Source: Noviherbaspirillum massiliense JC206
Lineage (GTDB): Bacteria > Pseudomonadota > Gammaproteobacteria > Burkholderiales > Burkholderiaceae_D
Assembly (NCBI RefSeq): GCF_000312045.1
Contig: NZ_HE978634.1
Coordinates: 89,466-153,465, forward strand
DNA length: 64,000 nt
Reading direction: 5' to 3'
How positions within the stretch are numbered: position 1 is the stretch's first letter; the number at the start of each line of letters is the position of its first letter. Below, in pieces: positions 30,143-38,325 of the stretch. The position numbers were made by a program, and so were the translations under genes. Under the pieces are notes generated by a model. That model was not told where the DNA came from. It did not search any database and saw only the letters and a program-made list of their open reading frames with translations.

Positions 30143-31186
30143 TTACGGCAGGACCGGGACCTGCTTCAATCCTGCCGTTTCATCCAGCCCGAACATGATG
30201 TTCATGCACTGCACCCCTTGGCCGGCAGCGCCCTTGACCAGATTGTCTTCCACCACCAGGATCACCAGCAGGTCGCCGCCTTCCGGGCGGTGTACTGCGA
30301 TACGCAGCTTGTTGGATGCGCGCACCGAACGGGTTTCCGGATGGCTGCCGGGAGGCATGACATCGACGAAGGGTTCATTCCGGAAATGCTGTTCATACAA
30401 TGCCTGGAAGTCGGTGTTGCGCGCTTCCGGCAAAATCGTCGCATAGAGTGTGGAATGGATGCCGCGAATCATGGGCACGAGATGCGGTACGAAAGTCAGG
30501 CCGATCTTGCGGCCCGCGATCGCCTGCAATCCCTGGGTCGTTTCCGGCAGATGCCGATGCCCCTTCACGCCATAGGCCTTGAAGTTGTCGGAGGCTTCTG
30601 CCAGAAGAGTGTGCACTTCTGCTTTGCGCCCTGCGCCGGAAACGCCGGACTTGCAATCCGCGATCAGGGCAGACTCGTTGACCAGAGCCTTGCCTTGCGC
30701 AAGCAATGGGGCAAAACCCAGTTGCATCGACGTCGGATAACATCCGGGCAAACCGATCAGGCGCGCATTCCGAATAGCTTCGCGGTTGACTTCCGGCAGT
30801 CCATACACCGCCTCGTCCAGCAAATCGGGGCAGGAATGCGGCATGCCATACCATTTTTCAAATACCGCAGTGTCCTTGATGCGAAAGTCGGCAGCCAGGT
30901 CGATCACCTTCACACCTGCCGCCAGCAATTCGCGGGCCTGCGCCATCGCCACGCCATGGGGCGTCGCAAAAAAGACGACGTCGCACTCTGTCAACTTTGC
31001 CTTTTCCGGAGTAGAAAACGCAAGCGACACATAGCCGCGCAGCGACGGGAACATATCCGCGACCGGCATGCCGTCTTCCTTGCGCGATGTAATCGCTGTC
31101 AATTGCACTTGCGGATGTGCGGCGAGCAGGCGCAGCAATTCCACACCTGTATATCCCGTGCCACCAACGATACCAACCTTGATCAT
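30143..31186 (-). CDS. argC: N-acetyl-gamma-glutamyl-phosphate reductase
   Basis: ArgC reduces N-acetylglutamyl phosphate to the semialdehyde in arginine synthesis. The 347-residue protein has [21 protein letters not shown] (NADP-binding), the catalytic cysteine in [12 protein letters not shown] near residue 147, [13 protein letters not shown] with the second catalytic His, and [17 protein letters not shown]. It lies 175 bases downstream of rpsI on the same strand, with a terminator between. Confidence 0.96.
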   Translation of the reverse strand: MIKVGIVGGTGYTGVELLRLLAAHPQVQLTAITSRKEDGMPVADMFPSLRGYVSLAFSTPEKAKLTECDVVFFATPHGVAMAQARELLAAGVKVIDLAADFRIKDTAVFEKWYGMPHSCPDLLDEAVYGLPEVNREAIRNARLIGLPGCYPTSMQLGFAPLLAQGKALVNESALIADCKSGVSGAGRKAEVHTLLAEASDNFKAYGVKGHRHLPETTQGLQAIAGRKIGLTFVPHLVPMIRGIHSTLYATILPEARNTDFQALYEQHFRNEPFVDVMPPGSHPETRSVRASNKLRIAVHRPEGGDLLVILVVEDNLVKGAAGQGVQCMNIMFGLDETAGLKQVPVLP

Positions 31187-31311
31187 TTCTATTCCTTGCT
31201 GAAAGCGCCGCCAGCGAATTTTTATTGTAACAGCGGGTGTTTGAATCGCCGCCACTTCCCAATCGGCAAACAACGGCGCAAATGAAAGAAAATGTAATTC
31301 GCCAAAAGCAA

Positions 31312-31341
31312 AAAGCCGCCAGGCACGAACCTGACGGCTTT
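31312..31341 (-). terminator. Terminator of rplM-rpsI
   Basis: AAAGCCGTCAGG on the minus strand (31341-31330) pairs, with one G-U, with CCTGGCGGCTTT (31323-31312). A short T-run follows. It sits between rpsI and argC. Confidence 0.75.
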
Positions 31342-31361
31342 CGCGGAACCCCGGAAGCGGA

Positions 31362-31754
31362 TTAACGCTTGGAGAACTGCTTGGCGCGGCGTGCCTTGCG
31401 CAGGCCGACCTTCTTACGCTCGACTTCACGTGCATCGCGAGTCACGAAGCCGGCTTTTGCCAGTTCCGATTTCAGCGTTGCATCATAATCGATCAATGCA
31501 CGGGTGATGCCATGGCGTACTGCGCCTGCCTGGCCGGATTCACCGCCGCCATGCACGTTCACCATGATGTCGAAGCGATCGACGTTGTTGGTCAGCTCCA
31601 GCGGCTGACGGATTACCATCAGGCCGGTTTCACGCGAAAAATACTCGCCGGCCGGCTTGCCGTTGACCACGATCTGGCCGGTGCCGGATTTGATGAATAC
31701 GCGAGCCACTGCACTCTTGCGACGGCCGGTTCCGTAATTGTAGTTACCGATCAT
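31362..31754 (-). CDS. rpsI: 30S ribosomal protein S9
   Basis: S9 is a small-subunit protein whose C-terminal tail reaches the P-site tRNA. The 130-residue protein starts [20 protein letters not shown] and ends in [12 protein letters not shown], the conserved tail with the terminal Lys-Arg. It lies nine bases downstream of rplM. Confidence 0.98.
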   Translation of the reverse strand: MIGNYNYGTGRRKSAVARVFIKSGTGQIVVNGKPAGEYFSRETGLMVIRQPLELTNNVDRFDIMVNVHGGGESGQAGAVRHGITRALIDYDATLKSELAKAGFVTRDAREVERKKVGLRKARRAKQFSKR

Positions 31755-31763
31755 GTCAATTCC

Positions 31764-32192
31764 TTAGATGTCGAGCGGCTTGGGTTGCTGAGCAGCGTGC
31801 GGATGGGTACCTTCCGCATACACCTTCAGTTTCTTGATCATCGCATAGCCGAGAGGACCTTTGGGCAGCATGCCCTTGACCGCCTTCTCGAGCGCACGAC
31901 CCGGAAAACGCTGCTGCATTTTCTCGAAATTCGTTTCGTAGATACCGCCTGGGTAACCGGAGTGACGGTAGTACTTCTTGTTCAAGTTCTTGGTGCCGGT
32001 CACGCGCAGCTTGCCTGCGTTGATGACGACAATGAAATCGCCCGTGTCGACGTGCGGAGTAAATTCCGGTTTGTGCTTGCCGCGCAGTCGGAGTGCCACT
32101 TCGCTGGCGACACGCCCGAGGACCTTGTCCGTCGCGTCAATCACGAACCAGTCACGCTTGACCTCATGGGCTTTCGCGGAAAAGGTTTTCAT
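31764..32192 (-). CDS. rplM: 50S ribosomal protein L13
   Basis: L13 is an early-assembly large-subunit protein. The 142-residue protein from [20 protein letters not shown] through [32 protein letters not shown] and [15 protein letters not shown] is complete. The start at 32192 has AGGAAG seven bases upstream. It is the first gene of rplM-rpsI, driven by a strong promoter at 32312-32341. Confidence 0.98.
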   Translation of the reverse strand: MKTFSAKAHEVKRDWFVIDATDKVLGRVASEVALRLRGKHKPEFTPHVDTGDFIVVINAGKLRVTGTKNLNKKYYRHSGYPGGIYETNFEKMQQRFPGRALEKAVKGMLPKGPLGYAMIKKLKVYAEGTHPHAAQQPKPLDI

Positions 32193-32311
32193 GATGACTT
32201 CCTGAATAAAAAATGACTCGCTCAAACTGGCGGTTCCGCCGCCTCTTCGCCGAGGGCGCCGCGCGCGGACTCATCCTTGTTATCTTTTCCTGAGCGAACG
32301 GAAAGCCTGAA

Positions 32312-32341
32312 ATTATAGTCTTTTCAAAGACTTGGCGTCAA
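32312..32341 (-). promoter_or_regulatory. Strong sigma-70 promoter of rplM-rpsI
   Basis: TTGACG (32341-32336), an 18-base spacer and TATAAT (32317-32312) on the minus strand. The start would be near 32305, giving a leader of about 113 bases that is GC-rich and can fold (GGCGCC and GCCGCC segments). Confidence 0.85.
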
Positions 32342-32362
32342 ACTCTTATGCACCAAAAGGGC

Positions 32363-32468
32363 AAAAAAAACCCGAAGTGCGTAAACTTCGGGTCAAAATC
32401 CACACCATTGGAGGGTGGAGGAGACAATGGTTCGACTGAAACTTTCCAAACTTGCTTTAACAGTCGGC
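32363..32468 (-). ncRNA. Candidate small RNA with an anti-Shine-Dalgarno loop
   Basis: Reading leftward: a promoter (TTGCGC at 32502-32497, 17 bases, TAGACT at 32479-32474) leads to a start near 32468. Hairpin 1 pairs CGACTG (32466-32461) with CAGTCG (32438-32433). Hairpin 2 pairs CCATTG (32430-32425) with CAATGG (32410-32405) and exposes a 14-base loop, TCTCCTCCACCCTC, that complements Shine-Dalgarno sites. A perfect terminator follows: ACCCGAAG (32393-32386) with CTTCGGGT (32377-32370), then eight T. No protein fits in this transcript. It resembles in concept the betaproteobacterial anti-SD toxic sRNA described from unclonable genes, but I cannot confirm membership. Confidence 0.65.
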
Positions 32469-32473
32469 AATAA

Positions 32474-32502
32474 AGTCTAGGCCGATTTATTGTGCGGCGC
32501 AA
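32474..32502 (-). promoter_or_regulatory. Promoter of the candidate small RNA
   Basis: TTGCGC and TAGACT with a 17-base spacer; three and four of six consensus bases respectively. It is positioned so that transcription starts right at the first hairpin, which strengthens the sRNA call. Confidence 0.55.
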
Positions 32503-32721
32503 GAAATCATGTCTCCTTTTTCCTACAATTCTCGCAATTTTTGTCGATCAAAGGGTCTTTAGATTCAAAGGCATAGGCAGGTTTTTTCATCCTTTTTCCC
32601 GCCGGGACGGCCTGGCATTTGCCACTGCGCTGGCGCCCCAGATATTCCGCCACTTAGCAGCCTCCTGGCCTCGGAGCAGCTAAAATCATCTCTATTTTTA
32701 ATTCAAGACACGAGAGATACA

Positions 32722-33165
32722 ATGGAATGCACAGTGCGCTGGACCGGCTTATCCGGCATGACTTTTTTGGCTGAAACTGGCTCCGGACATTTGGTCGCCA
32801 TGGATGGCGCCCCAGAAGGCGGCGGACGCAACCTTGCGCCGCGCCCTATGGAAGTGGTGCTTGCTGGCACAGGAGGCTGCACCGCCTATGACGTGGTACT
32901 TATCCTGCGCAAAAGCGGGCAGGATATCCGTGGCTGTGAAGTCTCACTCAAATCAGAGCGAGCGGAAAAAGATCCCAAGGTGTTCACCAAGATCCACTTC
33001 CACTTCACTGTACGGGGCCGCAATCTGAAACCGAATTTGGTTGAACGTGCAATCAAGCTGTCGCATGAAAAATATTGCTCCGCCTCGATCATGCTCGAAA
33101 AAACCGCTGAATTGACGCATTCCTTTGAAATCGTCGATGACCTAGCGGAAACCACGAGCACCTAG
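32722..33165 (+). CDS. OsmC family protein (YhfA-like)
   Basis: OsmC/Ohr proteins are small thiol peroxidases; the YhfA branch has no proven substrate. The 147-residue protein shows RPMEVVLAGTGGCTAYDVVLIL with one of the family cysteines, and a second in LSHEKYCSASIML, matching the paired reactive cysteines. A weak GAGAGA ribosome site precedes the ATG. The gene is divergent from the candidate sRNA and convergent with coq7. Confidence 0.88.
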   Translation: MECTVRWTGLSGMTFLAETGSGHLVAMDGAPEGGGRNLAPRPMEVVLAGTGGCTAYDVVLILRKSGQDIRGCEVSLKSERAEKDPKVFTKIHFHFTVRGRNLKPNLVERAIKLSHEKYCSASIMLEKTAELTHSFEIVDDLAETTST

Positions 33166-33354
33166 CCGACCTGATCGCAGTTCGCGCCGCCGTCAGGAAG
33201 AAAGGCATAGCAGGTCCAGCACAGACAGCATCTTTGGCCGCGGGACTGCAATTGATTACAGCGGGCCTGCGCCCCCCACGGAAAGCGATTCCTCGCACAG
33301 GAGGATCAACCGGTTCGCGCCTTCTCGGGCAGAACGAGCCGGGGAACGCTTCTT

Positions 33355-33978
33355 TTACAAGTAATACGCGGTGGTCGTCATCACTTTTGCCATGGCCTGC
33401 ATTGCCTTGCGCGCTAGGAACGGCACTTCAACTGCCCCCTTGGATTTCGCAGCCGCCCCGTGGGCAATTTCGTCCGCACGCATCTGCTCGACAATAGCCC
33501 GCGATTTTCCATCCTGAAGAGGCAATTTCTTCAGATGACTGTTGAGATGCGCCTCAACCTGGCGCTCCGTCTCGACCACAAACCCCAGGCTCCGGGGATC
33601 GCCCAGACGTGCAGCAACCGCACCCAAGGCATAGGCTCCGGCATACCAAAATGGATTCAGGATGCTTGGCCGCGAACCGAGCTCACGCAAACGTTCCGCC
33701 GTCCAGGCCAGATGGTCCTCCTCCTCCCGCCCGGCCTGCGCAAACTGCTGCTTCAGCGCATCGTTTTGCGTAAATCGTCCCTGTGAATCATACAAAGCCT
33801 GCGCACAAACCTCCCCTACATGATTTACCCGCATCAGACCGGCGCTATGGCGACGCTCCGCCTCGCTGAGCCCCTCATCCAGAGCCTTTGCCCCCGGATT
33901 CGAACGGCCCGCCGAAACAACGCCGCCAATCACACGCAGCACCTTGTCAAAGCCAATAATGAAATCATCCGCTCTCAT
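33355..33978 (-). CDS. coq7: 3-demethoxyubiquinol 3-hydroxylase (Coq7)
   Basis: This di-iron enzyme does the last hydroxylation of ubiquinone synthesis. The 207-residue ferritin-like protein has the two EXXH-type iron motifs: [15 protein letters not shown] and REEEDHLAW, then [10 protein letters not shown] and [12 protein letters not shown]. The start at [12 protein letters not shown] is chosen; a start 12 codons earlier (34014) is possible. The C-terminal hydrophobic segment is typical of membrane-associated Coq7. Confidence 0.93.
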   Translation of the reverse strand: MRADDFIIGFDKVLRVIGGVVSAGRSNPGAKALDEGLSEAERRHSAGLMRVNHVGEVCAQALYDSQGRFTQNDALKQQFAQAGREEEDHLAWTAERLRELGSRPSILNPFWYAGAYALGAVAARLGDPRSLGFVVETERQVEAHLNSHLKKLPLQDGKSRAIVEQMRADEIAHGAAAKSKGAVEVPFLARKAMQAMAKVMTTTAYYL

Positions 33979-34349
33979 AGATCTCGCCAAAACCAAAAAA
34001 TTTCCTAACGACAAACAATATAAAAGTCAACAGTATTGATGTGCATTTCCTTCCACGCCTTTGAAGCAGCAGCATTTTGGGTTTTATATTGCGGCACTGC
34101 TTTTCACAAAATAAAACAGCAAAGTCCCTTCGCACGCTCGTTCATTTTTCTGTTGCTCGACCACCACATAAACAATGATACAGCCCAGCAAAACCGAAAT
34201 TCCCTTTGCTCAACATACCGATATTTGTTGAAATTACCATCAGCTTTTAGGTTCCGGCCGAGAAGTCGCAGCACGGCGGCTCGTTACGGGCATCCCTGCT
34301 GGCAACAATAAGTAGCAAGAAAAGCACCATAACCCTTGGAGATATCTTA
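33979..34349. other. Intergenic region before the porin cluster
   Basis: It holds the AT-rich upstream of porin 1, including the shared 39-bp element (34196-34234). The 5' part (34015-34190) has no convincing gene. A short frame at 34036-34311 is not like any known protein. Confidence 0.5.
34196..34234 (+). promoter_or_regulatory. Porin upstream element, copy 1
   Basis: AAATTCCCTTTG, ten variable bases, then CGATATTTGTTGAAAT. The same two blocks with the same ten-base spacing lie before porin 2. The element ends 115 bases before the ATG, and copy 2 ends 113 bases before its ATG. This looks like a regulator site or promoter block duplicated with the gene. Confidence 0.6.
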
Positions 34350-35489
34350 ATGAAAAAAACGCTTCTCGCCCTGGCAGTCATGGGCGCATTCGCAGGCACC
34401 GCACAGGCACAGCAGACCGATGGCGTCACGATTTATGGCTCGATCGACGGCGGCGTACGTTACAAGAGCAACGTTAACGCAGCCGGCGACAAACTGTGGA
34501 GCGAAGGCGACGTAAGCAGTGGAGTCAAGCTGGGCACCTATAACACCAACCGTCTCGGCTTCAAGGGCGTGGAAGATCTCGGCGGCGGCATGAATGCGCA
34601 TTTCGTGCTGGAAAATGGCTTCGATGCTGGCACCGGTACGCTCGACAATGGTTCGAATCGCCTCTTCAACCGTACCGCTCTCGTGGGTATCACCACGCCG
34701 GTCGGTAACTTCGATTTGGGTCGCCAGTACTCCGTTTCGTTCAAGATGATCGGTCAGTACGATCCGTTCAACTACCACTACATCACTATCATCCCGCTGG
34801 CGAGCGCCGCCGCTGGTAGCCCCGGAAGCATTTCTGCCACCGCTCCTACCGGTACTCAGGGTGGCACTCGCTTCAACAACGACCTCCAGTACACCGCCAA
34901 GTTCGGCCCGGCATTGGTGATGGCAGAGTACGCCTTTGGCGAAACGGCTGGAGAAACCAGCGGCAACTCGGCTTTTGCAGTTGGTGGCGCGTACACCGCC
35001 GGCCCGATTACGGTTGGTGGCGCATATACCCGCAAGAAGCCTAGCGTTCCAGTAGCTGGTGGCGCCACTTCGTTCGAAGACAATAATCAGTGGACTGTTG
35101 GTGGCTCGTTCAAGACCGAGGCTTTCCGCGTAGCAGTAGGTTACATTGACGACAAGCAAGAGCGCGGTCTGCCAGGATTTGATGACAACAGAGTCCGGAA
35201 TGCATGGGCTGGCGTTAGCGTTAACATTACCCCGGCGTTCGAATTGACTGGCGCCTTCTATCAGACAAGAGTGAATTTGGATCAGACGCCCACGGTCTCT
35301 GCTGATGGCAAGAGGAACCTGTTCATCGTCGGCGGCACCTATGCGCTGTCGAAACGCACAGTCCTCTATACTGAAGTTGATTATGCAAAACTTCACGGCA
35401 TTGCACGAGTCAACCCGACGGGTGCAGGCGGTCTGGCGCCCCTCGACAACCAAAAAGGCGTGTCCATCGGTATCAACCACTTGTTCTAA
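34350..35489 (+). CDS. Outer-membrane porin 1 (Porin_4 type)
   Basis: General diffusion porin of the outer membrane, 379 residues. The signal peptide is MKKTLLALAVMGAFAGTAQAQ. The strands show the betaproteobacterial pattern: VTIYGSIDGGVRYKSN, SRLGFKGVEDLGGGMNAHFVLENGF, LVGITTPVGNFDLGRQYS, and a C-terminal strand ending with aromatic Phe (GVSIGINHLF) for BAM recognition. The ribosome site is TTGGAG. It is the first of three tandem porins, closest to porins 2 and 3 but with a different loop set. Confidence 0.94.
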   Translation: MKKTLLALAVMGAFAGTAQAQQTDGVTIYGSIDGGVRYKSNVNAAGDKLWSEGDVSSGVKLGTYNTNRLGFKGVEDLGGGMNAHFVLENGFDAGTGTLDNGSNRLFNRTALVGITTPVGNFDLGRQYSVSFKMIGQYDPFNYHYITIIPLASAAAGSPGSISATAPTGTQGGTRFNNDLQYTAKFGPALVMAEYAFGETAGETSGNSAFAVGGAYTAGPITVGGAYTRKKPSVPVAGGATSFEDNNQWTVGGSFKTEAFRVAVGYIDDKQERGLPGFDDNRVRNAWAGVSVNITPAFELTGAFYQTRVNLDQTPTVSADGKRNLFIVGGTYALSKRTVLYTEVDYAKLHGIARVNPTGAGGLAPLDNQKGVSIGINHLF

Positions 35490-35566
35490 GCAAGCAGTAT
35501 TTGCTGAAAACGAGCTAAGCGCCCGGGAAAACAAGGCAATTTAGTTACTTTCGGGTGCAAACCGCT

Positions 35567-35601
35567 AAAACCAGGCTTGCTCATGCAAGCCTGGTTTTTT
35601 T
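35567..35601 (+). terminator. Terminator of porin 1
   Basis: AAACCAGGCTTGC (35568-35580), loop TCAT, GCAAGCCTGGTTT (35585-35597) and further T. A perfect 13-bp stem, so porins 1 and 2 are separate transcription units. Confidence 0.92.
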
Positions 35602-35739
35602 ATTGGCGACAAGCGCTCTTCCAAATTTCTCCTTGCCAGTTCATTGCCTTGCTTTTGCACAATGCAAAAAGCCAATACCGGGATGGCAATCCTTTCGTTG
35701 TACCCCCGCCACAAAATTGCTGATATCAGCAGCAAAAGC

Positions 35740-35778
35740 CAAATTCCCTTTGTCCTCGCACTCGATATTTGTTGAAAT
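35740..35778 (+). promoter_or_regulatory. Porin upstream element, copy 2
   Basis: AAATTCCCTTTG, ten variable bases, CGATATTTGTTGAAAT, as in copy 1 at 34196-34234. It lies 113 bases before the porin 2 ATG. No clear -35/-10 pair was found in either copy, so the block itself may bind a regulator. Confidence 0.6.
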
Positions 35779-35891
35779 ACTTAGTAGCTTCTTAAACAAA
35801 TCTTCAGGAAGCACTATTCGGCAGCGACGTGTCCACTAGTGGCGTTGCCGAGTCTAATAACTCTTAGTTAACAACCTTTGGGGATTATTCG

Positions 35892-37022
35892 ATGAAAAAA
35901 TCGCTTCTCGCACTCGCCGTACTGGGTGCTTTCGCAGGCGTTGCTCATGCCCAAACCAACGTGACGGTCTATGGTGTCGTCGACGCGGGCATCAACTATG
36001 ACGACGGCAAGCAATCTGACAAAGTTTGGGCTTTGCAAAGCGGTCAGCAGAGCGGCAGCCGCATCGGCTTCCGCGGCACCGAAGATCTCGGCGGCGGTCT
36101 GTCTGCAGTCTTCACCCTGGAAAACGGCTTCAGCACCGATGATGGCACGCTGGGCAATGGCGGCCGTCTGTTCGGTCGTCAGGCATGGGTTGGCCTGAAC
36201 GGCGGCTTCGGTTCCGTCAAGCTGGGCCGTCAATACAACGCCATTTATAACGCACTGAACGCAATCGACCCGTTCGGCATCAATCAGGCTGGCGACATGC
36301 AGCGCGTGTATGGCTATGGCCTGGGCAAGGTTGATCCGATCTCCCGTTCGGACAACACCATCACCTACACCTCCCCGAACATCGCTGGCTTCACCGGCCA
36401 GGTTGGCTACAAGTTCGGCGAGAACGCTGGTGCGTTCAACACCGGCAGCAGCAAATTCGTTGGTCTGGCCTATGTTGCCGGTCCCGTCAATGTGCAAGCC
36501 GCTTACTCGAACACCAACGCCCTGTCTCTTGGAACTGCTGCTTCCACGTCGGCAACTGCAACGCTTAACCCCATTGCAGCACAAGCCCTCGCAGCTGGCC
36601 TGGCTGGAACTGCTGCCACCGCAGGCGGTGTTACCACCACCACCGTTCGCGCCGATGTGAAAAACGCGCTCATTGGTGCCACCTATGACTTTGGCGTAGT
36701 GAAGGCCCACGCCTTGTTCGGTGATTCGAAAGTGGAAAACGCTGGCGCTGACATCAAGATCCGCAACTACATGCTGGGCGTAAGTGCTCCGGTCGGCGCA
36801 GTGGGTAGCGTCTATGCTTCCTGGAACCGCAACGACTTCCGCGACTTCGACGACGCGAAATCCAACCAGTATGCGATCGGCTACTCGCACTCCCTGTCCA
36901 AGCGCACCAACCTGTACACCTCGTTCGGCTATACCAAGAACGACGACGGCGTGCGTCTGAATGCCTTCGCCGCTGGCGAGTCCGACAAGGAATTCCAGCT
37001 TGGCGTTCGCCACACGTTCTAA
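35892..37022 (+). CDS. Outer-membrane porin 2 (Porin_4 type)
   Basis: A 376-residue porin with signal peptide MKKSLLALAVLGAFAGVAHAQ. The strands include VTVYGVVDAGINYDDG, SRIGFRGTEDLGGGLSAVFTLENGF and RLFGRQAWVGLNGGFGSVKLGRQYN, with a C-terminal Phe (FQLGVRHTF). An Ala-rich insertion near residues 210-255 (ALAAGLAGTAATAGGV) is probably a long extracellular loop; porin 3 lacks it. The ribosome site is GGGGA before the ATG. Confidence 0.95.
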   Translation: MKKSLLALAVLGAFAGVAHAQTNVTVYGVVDAGINYDDGKQSDKVWALQSGQQSGSRIGFRGTEDLGGGLSAVFTLENGFSTDDGTLGNGGRLFGRQAWVGLNGGFGSVKLGRQYNAIYNALNAIDPFGINQAGDMQRVYGYGLGKVDPISRSDNTITYTSPNIAGFTGQVGYKFGENAGAFNTGSSKFVGLAYVAGPVNVQAAYSNTNALSLGTAASTSATATLNPIAAQALAAGLAGTAATAGGVTTTTVRADVKNALIGATYDFGVVKAHALFGDSKVENAGADIKIRNYMLGVSAPVGAVGSVYASWNRNDFRDFDDAKSNQYAIGYSHSLSKRTNLYTSFGYTKNDDGVRLNAFAAGESDKEFQLGVRHTF

Positions 37023-37062
37023 TTCCCTGCAGGCCTAGGTTTGCAGTATTAGAAAGCAGTAG

Positions 37063-37089
37063 AAAAAGGCACCTTCGGGTGCCTTTTTT
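37063..37089 (+). terminator. Terminator of porin 2
   Basis: AAAAAGGCACC (37063-37073), loop TTCG, GGTGCC and six T. The same stem occurs after porin 3, which supports duplication of the gene together with its terminator. Confidence 0.92.
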
Positions 37090-37204
37090 GCAGTATGCAG
37101 TCCCGTGCGAAGGCGCGATGCTGAAAGATCCTGCGGAGCTTTCATCGGTGGTTCTGCCTGAAGCACTCAATAATCTTTAACAAGAAACCTTAGGGGAATG
37201 TCCA

Positions 37205-38215
37205 ATGAAAAAATCGCTTCTCGCATTGGCAGTATTCGGCGCCTTTGCTGGCGCAGCTTCTGCGCAAACCAATGTCACCATTTATGGTCTTGTGGACGCA
37301 GGCATCCGGCGCACCGATTCGGATATCAACGGTAAAGCCTGGGAACTGGCGAGCGGCATGCAATCCGGCAGCCGCCTCGGCTTCAAGGGCACGGAAGACC
37401 TCGGCGGCGGCTTGTCCGCGATCTTCGCCCTGGAAAACGGTTTTACGGTCGATAACGGCGGCCTGGATCAGGGAGGCCGTCTCTTTGGTCGTCAGGCATG
37501 GGTCGGCCTGAACGGGGGCTTCGGCACCGTCAAGCTGGGCCGTCAGTACACGCCAATCTTTACCGTTCTCGATTCGCTCGATCCGTTCAGCACCGGCATT
37601 ATCGGCGGCGACGCGGGCGCTCTGGCCGTGTTTGAAACCTACGGCATCCGCATGGACAACACGATCAATTATTCGATGCCAAACGTTGGCGGTTTCTCCG
37701 GCCAGGTTGCATACGGATTCGGTGAAGTTGCCGGCCGTTTCTCTGATGCCCGCAACATGGGAGCATCCGTAGGTTATGCAAACGGTCCGCTCAATGTAGC
37801 TGCTGCTTATCACCGGCAAGACCGTCTCGCCACCTCTTCCGACCCCACGACGGAAGGCAAAACCTGGCTGGTTGGCGCCACCTACGATCTCGGCGTAGTC
37901 AAAGGCCACGTTGCCTACGCAGACAACAGGGGTGAAGCCGCTACATCGACCCGCAGCCGTGACGGCATGATTGGTGTCAGCGTCCCGGTTGGCGGCGTCG
38001 GTACCGTCCTGGCATCCTATACTCGTCATGACGACAGGGAAGGTTCCGCTGATGCCAGCTTCTGGGGCGTCGGTTACACCCACAGCCTGTCCAAGCGCAC
38101 CAACCTGTACACTTCGTACTCGCGCGTGAACAACGATGCTGGATCCAACCGCGGCTTCGTTACTGCCGGGGACGACGTGAACTGGTTCAACGTGGGCATC
38201 CGCCACATCTTCTGA
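37205..38215 (+). CDS. Outer-membrane porin 3 (Porin_4 type)
   Basis: A 336-residue porin with signal peptide MKKSLLALAVFGAFAGAASAQ, and the N-terminal half almost the same as porin 2 (RLFGRQAWVGLNGGFGTVKLGRQYT). The C-terminus ends NVGIRHIF. It lacks the loop insertion of porin 2. Its 182-base upstream region has no copy of the porin 1/2 element, so it is probably regulated differently, although a ribosome site AGGGGA is present. Confidence 0.94.
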   Translation: MKKSLLALAVFGAFAGAASAQTNVTIYGLVDAGIRRTDSDINGKAWELASGMQSGSRLGFKGTEDLGGGLSAIFALENGFTVDNGGLDQGGRLFGRQAWVGLNGGFGTVKLGRQYTPIFTVLDSLDPFSTGIIGGDAGALAVFETYGIRMDNTINYSMPNVGGFSGQVAYGFGEVAGRFSDARNMGASVGYANGPLNVAAAYHRQDRLATSSDPTTEGKTWLVGATYDLGVVKGHVAYADNRGEAATSTRSRDGMIGVSVPVGGVGTVLASYTRHDDREGSADASFWGVGYTHSLSKRTNLYTSYSRVNNDAGSNRGFVTAGDDVNWFNVGIRHIF

Positions 38216-38254
38216 TGATTTGCAGGTTTAAGCCTGCATTGATTTGGAAGCATG

Positions 38255-38279
38255 AAAGGCACCTTCCGGTGCCTTTTTT
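38255..38279 (+). terminator. Terminator of porin 3
   Basis: AAAGGCACC (38255-38263), loop TTCC, GGTGCC and six T, nearly the same hairpin as after porin 2. A second hairpin (TGCAGG/CCTGCA) at about 38221-38237 precedes it. Confidence 0.92.
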
Positions 38280-38325
38280 CATTTGGCCCGCCTGAACCTG
38301 CCCCCCCATGCTAGCCTACCGTTGC

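Noticed and set aside
32426..32479. A 17-codon frame starting ATGGTTCGACTG with GGAGGAG upstream
   Set aside because: The apparent ribosome site is just the complement of the sRNA anti-SD loop; the frame is too short and no family is known.
34036..34311. 91-codon frame before porin 1
   Set aside because: It overlaps the conserved porin upstream element and shows no family resemblance or ribosome site.
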